A stretch of 64,000 nt of DNA from Odontocerum albicorne (Eukaryota; Arthropoda; Insecta; Trichoptera; Odontoceridae). Below are positions 19,642 to 29,486 of this stretch, piece after piece (position 1 is the stretch's first letter; each line of letters starts with the position of its first letter). The notes under the pieces were generated by a model. It worked only from the letters and a program-made list of their open reading frames with translations. It was not told the DNA's origin and searched no databases. Made by a program: the position numbers and the translations under genes. The DNA is taken from assembly GCA_949825065.1 (NCBI GenBank), contig OX463863.1:18461240-18525239 (forward strand), written 5' to 3'.

Positions 19642-20040
19642 CAGTGGTTTCCAAACTTTATGTTACAACGCCCCCCTTTAAAAACAATCTTATCGTGGCG
19701 CCTCCTCACCCCCACCCTTTAATTTATAAAATAATACACACATTTTTAAATAGTAAAAAATGTGTTAATCCTAAAAATTAAAACGTTATTGATAGAATAA
19801 TAACTGCTTTTTTTGACAAAATATTATATTCTTTACTTCGATTCAACCAAAACTGAACTTGGGTTTCACTCAGAAATGTAAATGTTTGTTTTAATGAAGT
19901 ATCGCATGATAATTCTATCCATTTTGACTTTTCAATAGTTGTCAATCCAAACGCATCATCTCGTTCAACGACAAATGGATTTTGTATCCACCCGAACTTT
20001 GTAAAATCAAGATCCTCGAAATAATGTGAATAGTACATTA
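19642..20040 (-). pseudogene. hAT element 3' end with terminal repeat, unit I/II junction
   Basis: CAGTGGTTTCCAAACTTT at 19642 is a hAT-type terminus, preceded by CTCTATAG, an 8-bp target-site candidate of nnnTAnnn form. On the minus strand 20040-19778 encodes FTKFGWIQNPFVVERDDAFG, GLTTIEKSKWIELSCDTSLK, VQFWLNR and LSKKAVIILSI. This is the C-terminal dimerisation region of hAT/ZBED-like transposases (W..NPF......L...E...L..L..D..L). Only the 3' end is present. Confidence 0.75.
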
Positions 20041-21200
20041 GCGAACCAACCGAGTGTTCAGTAAACAGATTTCTATTTGCTTCAATATTAACTCATTTAA
20101 AATCCTATCCTACCATTTAAAGCACAAAAACATTCTCAAATCTCAATCTAAGATACCAAAGAAAAATCTGTTTGACAATTCGTCTTGTATATATAAAGAA
20201 ATGATAGCGAAAAAATAAATGATGTAAATGTAAAGAAACGTCCCAAAGATCGTAAAGTGCCCGTGCAAGAGCAGAGATTCCTAACTGATCAGCGTACATC
20301 AAGAAATACGATGATTGGAAAGACAGGTTTAACCGTAACAAAACAACTGCAAAATCGTCTGAAGGGAAACTTTTCAGACAAAAACCAATCTGTGCTCTTT
20401 CACATACGAGTTCTGTAAAAAGAAGAAGAAGAAAGCAGCCTGTGCCAGGGAGCGAGAATTTGTGTCTATGGTTATTTCTATGGCATTATTTGACACCCGC
20501 CATCGCTTGAGATGCGTATATTCCTTCACATATAGGACCTCACAGCCGTTAATCAAAAGAAAATACACCATATCTGGCGTATACTTCATACACAAAAGTT
20601 CACGACCATTTAAGAAGATACTCCGTCAGATATAGGAGCTTGGTATTGTGGTATTTTTGGTTTTATATAGGCATATTTTTGCCTCAGTTCAATTTGACAG
20701 TTGATCTGCTGAGGTAGCGATCACGGTAACATCAGTACAATTGAGGTTTTACACCTTTTTTTTCATTAACTATATTATTTATTTTACAATCAAATCAAGT
20801 TTTTTGGTTTAAACTTGACTAACTTAACTTTGATTAAAAATTACATTTTGATGCCATTTAAAATGTAGTGATGCATCCATTCAAAATGTAATGTTCTGTG
20901 CAACTCAAACAAAAAATATTTTCTTAAACATTTTATATTTAAAATTAATCGATATGCCAAAATAGCACATTAAGCTTTGGATGTAGTGTAATGCATGTGT
21001 CCAGTGTCCATATAACATTGTAAATATTTTTAGAAGAACTCCCAAAAATAAATCTACACACACCACTGACAAAGAAGATGGTCATGTCAGGAAAGTTATC
21101 ATTTAAGAATATCTGGAACTGAATATAGTTTTATGCTTCTCCACGTCAAATGGTTGAACATATTATAAACTCAATGTTTGAATATTTCGAATGATTCCAG
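20041..21200 (+). other. Upstream region of gene A2
   Basis: Nearly identical to 38-1197, with a few substitutions visible. It contains the TATA/Inr-like pair at 20664-20689. No gene seen. Confidence 0.5.
20664..20689 (+). promoter_or_regulatory. Possible core promoter of gene A2
   Basis: TATATAGG and TCAGTT at the same spacing as in A1. Confidence 0.35.
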
Positions 21201-21207
21201 GTCATAG

Positions 21208-22807
21208 ATGGATCCTCAGCTACACAAAAGGAGCGCAGAAGTAATGGTGAAAGAAGAAAAGGCAGAAGACGGAGATACTGCAGCAATGTTCCTCCAGTAT
21301 ATCAGTATACATGAGGCAGATATCAAGCAGGAATGTGCACAATATATCAGCGCAGATACCAGACATGATGATGATAATCCTACAGACCCAAGTACACTTA
21401 TATCGTTACAATTGCGATAGATATTGCAATATTGCGATAGATAATTTATTAAATATCAGAAATCCACTTTAAAACAATTTGATTGACACGCCAACAAGCA
21501 CAACGTAATGGCTGCCAAACGGAAAGACTTAAGAAAATTTATTTACAAAAATGACAATACGTGTATATCAATTTTTGTTTGATTACTTCAGTAGATTTGA
21601 TCTTGTATGTTTTTTTTTGTAGATGTTATAGCCCAGCCATCTTGTGATACATTCAGTAAAGTAGTGACCTCAGAAATGAGTTTACTGAAGAAATCCCACG
21701 ATTTTGAATTGGAAGGTTGTTCAGATTTTTTCATAAAACAAGAAAATGTAGAAGAGGACACTGCGCCAGTATTCCCTGATTTTGCTATTGACATACAGGA
21801 ACCGGATATTAAAAAGGAATGTGATCGGGTCAGTAACACAGAGACTGTTGATGTTTGCGACACGCATGCAATAACAAGTGAGTGTAAATATTTGGATTAT
21901 ATTCTGAATGAGTTTTTCACTTTCTCATTAAATTATCAACAACGTAATCTTTTTTATTGGGGCTTAAAATAGGATTCAAGTTAAGTCAACACAAACAATA
22001 AAGGTAAAATGTTTGTTTCATTCCCTGTTTATTTTTTTCTTAGTTGACAATTCAATACAATAAATCGAAAAACAAACATTTGAGCAATGCTTGGTTACAA
22101 AAAGATAATCTATGATCTTTCTTTTAAACCCTTCAATATTTTTTCTTCATTTTCACATGTTTTTAGGTTCAGGTGATATGAGTAACCAATTCAGTAAAAA
22201 AAAATGCAGTGAAAACATTTTTCATGGCAATTCTGACAAAAGGACACACTGTGAAGGGAATCCTTACAGATGTGGACTATGTGAGAAGACATTGTCACGA
22301 AAATGCCATTTAAAATCTCATGAAAGGATCCATAGTGGAGAGAAGCATTACAGCTGTGGACAATGTAACAAGATATTCTCAGATAAAAGTAGTTTAAAAG
22401 TTCATGAAAGGATACATAGTGGAGAAAAGCCTTACAGCTGTGGACAATGTAAGAAGACATTCTCAGATAAAAGTAGTTTAAAAGTTCATGAAAGGATACA
22501 TAGTGGAGAAAAGCCTTACAGCTGTGGACAATGTAAGAAGAAATTCTCAGATAAAAGTAATTTAAAAGCTCATGAAAGGATACATAGTGGAGAAAAGCCT
22601 TACAGCTGTGGACAATGTAAGAAAACATTCTCACGACACTTTTGTTTAAAATCTCATGAAAGGATTCATAGTGGAGAAAAGCCTTACAGCTGTAGACAAT
22701 GTAAGAAGACATTCTCATGTAAAAGTATTTTAAAACAACACGAAATTATTCATAGTGGAGAGAAACCTTACAGCTGTGGGCAATGTGATAAAATGTTCTC
22801 ACAATAA
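21208..22807 (+). CDS. Zinc-finger gene A2 (truncated by nonsense codon)
   Basis: Exons 21208-21391, 21623-21877 and 22167-22807, all phase 1, 359 aa. Differences from A1 are few: NSDKRTH for NSHKRTH, YRCGLC for CRCGLC, FSDKSS for FTDKSS, and KKKFSDKS for KKTFSDKS. Six complete fingers precede the same TAA in finger 7 (22805-22807) as in A1 and A4. A second stop specific to this copy (TAC to TAA, 23021-23023) follows. Putative DNA-binding protein of shortened length, or a decaying copy. Confidence 0.75.
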
Positions 22808-23690
22808 TGTTATTTAAAGGGTCATGAAAGGATCCATAGTGGAGAGAAGCCTTACAGCTGTGGACAATGTACGAAGACATTCTCAGATAAAAGTAATTTA
22901 AAAGCTCATGAAAGGATACATAGTGGAGAAAAGCCTTACAGCTGTGGACAATGTAAGAAGACATTCTCACGACAATTTTGTTTAAAATCTCATGAAATGA
23001 TTCATAGTGGAGAAAAGCTTTAAAGCTGTGGGCAATGTGATAAGACATTCTTACGAAAAAATGAGTTGAAATCTCATGAAAGGATTCATAGTGGAGAAAA
23101 GCCTTACTGCTGTGGACAATGTGATAAGACATTTTCACTAATAGATTATTTAAAATCTCATGAAAGGATTCATAGTGGAGAAAAGTCTTTCAGCTGTGGA
23201 CAATGTGATAAGGCGTTTTCACTATTAGATCATTTAAAAGCTCATGAAATAATTCATAGTGGAGAAAAACCTTACAGCTGTGGACAATGTAATAAGACAT
23301 TCTTACGAAAATTCCATTTAAAATCTCATGAAAGGATCCATAGTGGAGAAAAGCCTTGCAGCTGTGGACAATGTGGTAAGACATTCTCTTGTAAAAATAA
23401 TTTAATATTTCATTTAAGGATTCATACTGGAGAGAAGCCTTACTTCTGTGGACAGTGTGGTAAGACATTCTCACGAAAAGGATATTTGAAATCTCATGAA
23501 AGGATTCATAGTGGAGAGAAGCCTTACAGTTGTGGACAATGTGATAAGACATTATTTCGAAAACGTGATTTAAATTCTCATGAAAGGATTCACAAATGAG
23601 GGAAGCCCTACTACAGCTGTGAAAAATGTGTGAAGACATTATCTGATAACGCAAATTTTATTTAATTTGTATATATTGGTAAGATAAAAC
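22808..23690 (+). pseudogene. Detached 3' fingers of gene A2, type-B-like end
   Basis: In frame with exon 3: rest of finger 7, fingers 8-9, stop at 23021, then seven further fingers to a TGA at 23597-23599. The last ones (FSLLDHLKAHEIIH, FSCKNNLIFHLRIHTGEKP, FSRKGYLKSHERIH, LFRKRDLNSHERIH) resemble genes B1/B2, not A1/A3/A4, whose ends are degraded. This is either an intact ancestral end or a gene-conversion tract. Confidence 0.85.
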
Positions 23691-23974
23691 CATACTTTTG
23701 TCAAAAATGAGTTTTTTATATAATTGGTCTTTATATGTTTGAAAATTTAACCTGGCAAAAGCTTGATATACCTCAGAAAATAAAAAACTGTAAGCCAGGG
23801 AATTGAATGGCCAAAACTTAATTCATCTCCGAGGAAAGTGGCTTTACAAAAATGTCGTCATCTCCAAGAACCTTAATCAGTCATTCCTCCAGATTGTTCC
23901 TCTTTCTATGACTGCCTTCCTCACGAATAACACTTTGGAAATTGTAGACTATTTGAACCAGAAGTACTAGGATA
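23691..23974 (+). pseudogene. Short transposase-like remnant after A2
   Basis: Only the final part of the 4134-type remnant is left (about 23766 on; KIKNCKPGN, then the GAATTGAATGGCCAAAACTT stretch). Relative to A1, about 730 bases are deleted between AACCTGGCAAAAGC and the residual end. Confidence 0.45.
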
Positions 23975-24595
23975 AATAAATTATAATGTATTAAGTGTGT
24001 GTTTTTATATAGTTGGGTATTACTTCACTGGGTCATATGTTATATATTTTAAAAACAATCATATTGGTCATATTATGTAATATAAATACTATTTTAGCTT
24101 GTTCCTGTTTGTATAGTGATTTTAAAATGAATTATGTATAAAGTGTGTGTTTTTATAAAGTTGGGTATTACTTCACTGGGTCATATGTTAAGTATTTTAA
24201 AAACAATCATATTGTTCATATTATGTAATATAAATACTATTTTAGCATATTCCTGTTTTATATAGTGATTTTTAAATGAATTATAATATATAAAGTGTGT
24301 GTTTTTATTGTAACAAGGATAACTCCATTTCCTTATGAAGCCAAATGGCTGAACTGTATAAAAACTGATTTACTTTATGGATACATAATATCTATTACAT
24401 TTGCTTCTTTTATATACTCGTAGTTGGGTATTACTTCATTGGGTGATATTATGTTGTATAATATTTTAAAAACAATTATCTTGGTCATATTATGTAATAT
24501 AAATATTATTTTTGCGTATTCCTGTTTTATGTATTGATTTTTAAATAAATTATAATGTATAAAGTGTGTTTTTATTGTAACAGACATTATTATTA
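23975..24595 (+). repeat. About 150-bp AT-rich tandem repeat, unit II
   Basis: Same organisation as 4847-5450, including the split third copy and the CCTTATGAAG insertion. Confidence 0.8.
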
Positions 24596-25867
24596 TTGCA
24601 TTTTTAAAAGCAATTACTTGTAAGCCTCAATATTGTCACTTAAGTGGAAGCAATACCTCATATCCCACATAAGTAAAGGAAAAAAAATATTAAAAAAAGT
24701 AAATAACTAATATAAAAAGTTTTTATGAAAAATGTACAAAAAACCTAATTCTACCCAATATAATTAAAAAATGTAGATATTATGAAGTTTTTTGCCTCCC
24801 CTGTATAATTTGTATTAAGTGGCTTACAAGGTATTGCTTCATCATGAGCGATATGCGGAACACTCTGTTCGTTCAAAGTGAAAAAGAGTTTTAATATCTG
24901 AACGCATGTCACTCAAATACAGGGCTATAACTGTGATTTGAGCAGAGATCTCAAATTTTAACTTTTTTGACTGAATCATTTCACCCTGGCAAATTTTGTG
25001 GGCTAATAGAATATTTTAAACGTATATCAAAATTATTTAAAATGTATTGAACTTCAACTGTCCAAGTTTTAAAGCATGGATTTTTCTAAACGATATTTTC
25101 CATTTTTAAAGGAATCCTCTTTTTAAAAAAGTATCGCTCGGCATCAATATAATTTAAAAACATTTTTAAAATGGACAAATTTGAGTCAATGTAATATTAT
25201 TAATGAGTAAAAAAAATTCATATTTTTACTGATACAATAAATTAAAAAAAATTTTTTTTACTCATACACTAATCAATCGAAAAAATATTTTTTTTATACT
25301 CAATCTAAAAAACAATTTTTTTGCTGATACAATAATTAATCTAAGTTAATAACTGTTTTAACTGATACAATAATCACTAAAATAAATTTCTTAATGAATC
25401 TAAAATATACATTTTATAACTTATACAATAATGAATCTAAAATATACATTTTATTACTGATACAATAATGAATGTAAAAAATAATTTTTTTTACTGATAC
25501 AATAATCAAACTAAAAAATATTTTTTTTTTAATCATATAATTAACAATACATAATATTCTTTGCGTACAAAAAATAAGTTGAAGTTTCATTTCTTGTATT
25601 TTAATGTATCATGTGTAATGGTTTTCTGATAAATGTTGACCACATTATAGTACAATGTGGGTTTACATGAAAAATTACATTTTAGATATTTAAAATGTAT
25701 TTTTTAATTAGTTAAAAGAAAATACTTCATGTAACATAATGTGTATTCAAGTTTTAAATAAAAATTTACCATTAATTTGGAATGATTTTTAGAACAAACA
25801 TTAATTGAGAGAATCCTTTATTTTAGATGACGGACATGATATAAGTATGGAGAAATGTATATATAGT
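24596..25867 (+). repeat. AT-rich block with degenerate 35-40 bp repeats, unit II
   Basis: Copy of 5451-6756, with the ACTGATACAATAATNAATCTA units at about 25205-25555. Non-coding. Confidence 0.75.
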
Positions 25868-26411
25868 TAAAGATTGTCCCAATAAGACCGCCGATTTTAG
25901 TCTGCAGGTTTGAGTTCTTGGGTCAGTTGGATCTTGTAGGCATGCAGATCCAGATGTTTCGTGAGAATTCGCTGTAAGGTGCTTCTTGAAACCTCTCTAA
26001 TTCTTGTGAATGATGACGAACTGATGTCCCTGTCCCTGGGGTTTCAGTAACACTTTCTCTCACTGCGGTCATGTTTTCGAGTGAACGTCCGCTACGAGGA
26101 CGCATGGGTGACTTATTGTCCAGAATCGAACCAGTTTCCTCAATTTGTTTAATTAATCTTCGAATGGATAACTCATTTAGACTATTATTTTGACTGAAAA
26201 TTCCACGAAATTTACAAACTGTTTTAGCAAAACTTTTCCCATTTTGATAATGAGTTTTAACAATAATAACACGTTGTTCTTTCGTGTACCGTTCCATATT
26301 TACTAATCGTAAGATTGACAGATGGAGCATATGAAATTTTTAGAGCTGCCAACATTATGAAAAAAAATGGCTTGAAATTTAAATCCGGCGCTGTTATTGG
26401 GACACCTCTAT
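25868..26411 (-). mobile_element. Deletion derivative of Tc1/mariner-related element, unit II first copy
   Basis: Left end GTCCCAATAAGACCGCC, right end GGCGCTGTTATTGGGACAC. Minus-strand 26330-25923 encodes MERYTKEQRVIIVKTHYQNG and GRSLENMTAVRESVTETPG, then the same frame jump into the terminal repeat as at 6757. Confidence 0.8.
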
Positions 26412-26506
26412 AATTCTTTCAAATATCAAATTCAACAGTACTCGGTTATATAGATTTAAATAATACAAATGGATTAGTCTATTGCTATTATCTTATTATA
26501 CTATAA

Positions 26507-26585
26507 GAGGTGCATGGCAATGAGGTAACGCATTGGACTTACGTGCAGAATGTCATCGGTTCATATCCCGCCCTGTGCTACTCCC
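26507..26585 (+). repeat. tRNA-derived SINE-like repeat, unit II first copy
   Basis: GAGGTGCATGGCAATGAGG with box B-like GGTTCATATCCC. A single T-arm is present, as in 18710, so the T-arm multiplication at 7407 is derived. Confidence 0.6.
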
Positions 26586-26869
26586 CTCGAATGACACAGA
26601 CATTCATCACTATTTATTATGTGATCCGTACACCCTCTGTCCAGCAACCGATCAATTTGGTTTTTATTCATCACCATTTTTTTCTTGACATTTTCACACT
26701 TTTGAGCTTGACATGTTACATTCTATTATTGTTGCAAAAAATTTTTTTTGGGGTGACTCAAAATTTCCCCACGTCCGCAATGATTAACAAAATCACGACT
26801 ACGCTCTTGATAATTTGACAGGTTTCGACCACGATAGTTTGTATAACCATTTCACTTGACCATGACCAT
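26586..26869 (+). other. Spacer between SINE-like repeat and copia remnant
   Basis: No coding signal. Shared with 7521-7799 and 52391-52689, which carry an extra TCATCACTATTTAT duplication. Confidence 0.4.
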
Positions 26870-27481
26870 ACCAACAGTACCTTTTAATTTGGCCAGTTTT
26901 ACCACAATTACAACAGATATTCCTTTGTACATTCGATTTGTTTGTTCAATTTTGAATGTGTTTTTTTTTTCAATTGGCGCACTTTCTTCACAATAATTTT
27001 TTTCTTCGAGCGATTCGACTTAATTTGATTTTTCAAATATTCAACTGTTAAATCACCAATATGACTGTACTTTGATGGTAATGCTCTAAACATTTCGTTA
27101 ATTTTTTCTAGTTCAGCTACAGTGGCGCCGGCTTGTTTAAGTTCGTTCACAGACCTCAACATCATCGAAAAATGAACATAAATTCGAGTAATTCTTTAAG
27201 TTAATATTTTCTAGGTTATTACTACACACGATCTATAATGACGTGGAAGTTTTTAAACACATGTTATCAAATTTAGTTATTATTTCAAAAACAGAATCAC
27301 ATTCATGGATGTATTCCAACTGCTTGTTGGTTATCACACCATATATATAATTTGTTGCTTGTACATCCTTTTCTTCCCATTCCTCCTTATTATCTTTGGC
27401 ATGAGCCCTTCGCAGGATAACTTCTTTGCATTTTTTTTATTGTAAGAATTTTAACATTCTTACTTTCCATTTGAAGTATTG
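26870..27481 (-). pseudogene. copia-type gag remnant with zinc knuckle
   Basis: Same remnant as 7800-8341, but retaining the end of gag: KSNRSKKKIIVKKVRQLKKK, a basic stretch, then CCNCGKTGQIKRYC at about 26935-26890. This is a CCHC zinc knuckle in which the His is replaced by Gln. A deletion has removed the LIDVLPERE segment kept in the other copies. No LTR seen. Confidence 0.75.
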
Positions 27482-27661
27482 TTCACCGTTTCGGAGCTCT
27501 CAACAAGACGGTGTAAGCGTATGCTGAGTCTGACCAAGAAAGTTTGTGAAAGTAAGGGATACAAGTATGCCTGGATAAAATCGGGTCATGTGTGTGCTAG
27601 AAGGGAGGATGGCTCTGCAATAATCTACATAAGTAAAGAGTCAGACCTGTCTAAACTCTGA
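27482..27661 (+). pseudogene. LINE A ORF1 C-terminal piece, copy II
   Basis: Same as 8342-8521, with R to H in WIKSGHVCARREDG. Confidence 0.7.
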
Positions 27662-28553
27662 CAAATGGATCCTATCTCTTTCATGGCGCACGACAGAATG
27701 ATTGAATCTGGACTTGTTTTTGTTGAGGTATGGCTCTGTTTTTTCGTGAATGTTTTTTCCTTATCCAAGGCCTTAAACTTCTCTCTCTACGTACAATTTC
27801 ATACAATTAGCATCCCTCGGACTTCTAATCAACTGCCTTTCTTGATGGTGATATTTCCTATATGTTGCTTTAAATTTTCTACCTCTGTATATATCTGCAT
27901 CGGTTTCTTTATTTTAGTTGCAGTCATTCATTTGCATACACACTTAAAATCTGTGAACACAAAAGCTTAATCTTTTATCTTACAATTATTTTTGTAATCA
28001 CCAAACTGAGCCGCTTGCCTGAGGTTAATGATGCTGGAAGGGAACGATGATGCTGATGAGATTATCAGCGTAATTGGCTTTCATACGAATAATATCTCAT
28101 CCTTTAGATCACTTATGAGTGATTATCGGCAACTAAAAATTATTCATCTGAACATACGCAGCTACGATAGAAACTTCGATGACTTTATTGTTTTCCTATC
28201 AGATCTAAATGCTGATTTTGACTTGATTGTTCTAACGGAGTGTTGGATCAAGGACAAGTTTCTACCAAAACACTAACACGGTTATAACATACATAAATCT
28301 ACACATAATATAACTCAGAATGAGGGAGTTGTGGTATATGCAAAAAAAGATCTTGAGATTATTGTCACTGAAATAAGCGTCACTGCCGCTAATGTGTTGA
28401 GGATCCAACTGAATATGCAGACTATAATTGCTGTTTATCGTCCTCCACATATGCATGATATTGAGTCCTTTTTGGTGGGTCTCGATCAATTGATTAGGCA
28501 AAGTTCTCGGGAGGTCGTGCTTGTGGGGGATGTGAACATTGATATATTGGTGG

Positions 28554-28763
28554 TCTTTAGTTCTCCAAGCTCCTTGGAGATGGAAGTAACACCTTTTCCA
28601 ACAATCCCACATGGAACAATGTGCTTGAACCAAGAGAGGTCTGTGCAGCAGTTGAGAGCCAGACCATGGGTGGTTATGCCTCGAGATACATGGACGCCCA
28701 AGGCACATATTTTTCGGTCTTCAACCCACACTCCAACGTCTGAAGTTCTGGCAGTTTTGATAC
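28554..28763 (-). pseudogene. LIPT2: Exon fragment of lipoyl(octanoyl) transferase
   Basis: Minus strand: an intron-like TTTTTATTTATAG|GTATC acceptor opens a frame of about 69 codons containing [55 protein letters not shown]. This is the core of LipB/LIPT2, the mitochondrial octanoyltransferase that starts lipoate attachment. The family's conserved Lys (RKICALG) and the nucleophile Cys (VPCG) are both present. The frame ends at ELGELK, where LINE A sequence resumes, so the 3' side is cut. It is a displaced gene fragment inside a dead LINE and antisense to the neighbouring RTE tail. Homology is recognised by eye; function here is not expected. Confidence 0.8.
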
Positions 28764-28803
28764 CTATAAATAAAAATCATAGAATTAGCTATATTGTATA
28801 TAG

Positions 28804-29486
28804 GTGAATTATGAAAGATTGGAGCAAGTTGAGGAATATTATTATTGGGGTAGTATTTTCTCAGGTGATGTAAGAGTTAAGAGGGATATCGATTGGAGTG
28901 TAGTGATAGGAAATGAAGTCAACAGGCCACTAAAACATATATACTCGAACCAGACAGTATCCAAATCTACTAAGATGATAATCCATAATAGTATTTTGAT
29001 ACCAACTTTGTTGTATGGGAGTGAAAGTAGAAAAAGACTGCGAGGAATTGAATAAATGTTGTAGAAATGCGTGCTTTGAGATGAATAAATGAAGTGACAA
29101 TGTATGACACAATAGGGAATGAATTGATTAGGGATGAATGTGAACTTAAAGCTGACATATCGAGTAAGATGAAGAAGAGCATGCTGAGATAGTTTGGGCA
29201 TGTGAAATGATTGAATAAAGAAAGATTAACAAAGTGGATATATAGTGCAAATGTGGGTAGAAAGGGTGTGAAAGGAAGACCAAAGAAAGTATGGTTGGAT
29301 CGAGTGAATGATATTCTGAAAGAAGGAAATGTAGGAAGTCTGAGAAATCATAGAAATTATGTAGATGAATAAGAGGGAAGGATGTGTATCGAGATAGAAA
29401 ACTTTGGCGCTCTGTCCTCTCTGCTTATCCCAACAGAAAAATGGTGTGACGGTATGCATGTATGCTGTTATTCACTCCAGTATATT
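28804..29486 (+). mobile_element. RTE-type LINE 3' fragment inside LINE A copy II
   Basis: Plus strand: YYYWGSIFSGDVRVKRDIDW, IIHNSILIPTLLYGSESR, then after stops RALR, TMYDTIGNELIRDEC, FGHVK, GRKGVKGRPKKVW and a degraded AYP-like end. These are the C-terminal landmarks of an insect RTE-class ORF2 (PTLLYGSE, FGHV, GRPR..W). No reverse transcriptase core is present. Confidence 0.8.

Larger units (their letters stand above)
1..20003. repeat. Tandem segmental duplication, unit I
   Basis: Base 1 matches base 20004, and gene A1 and gene A2 are offset by exactly 20003 from exon 1 through the first stop in exon 3. The unit runs from the end of a hAT fragment through gene A1, AT-rich repeats, TIR element, tRNA-like repeat, copia gag, LINE A, minisatellite, gene B1, the N gap, LINE B, a second TIR element and tRNA-like repeat, MOGS exon, RTE tail and hAT 3' end. 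The apparent 20.0 kb is too short because the gap stands where unit II has 7.0 kb. The boundary is arbitrary, since any point of a tandem repeat can serve. Confidence 0.9.

Noticed and set aside
19233..19715. 160-codon minus-strand frame MGVRRRHDKIVFKGG
   Set aside because: It is antisense to the RTE tail and the hAT terminus.
28262..28708. 148-codon minus-strand frame starting [15 protein letters not shown]
   Set aside because: Wrong frame of the LIPT2 exon running into the antisense of LINE A; the LIPT2 reading is the neighbouring frame.
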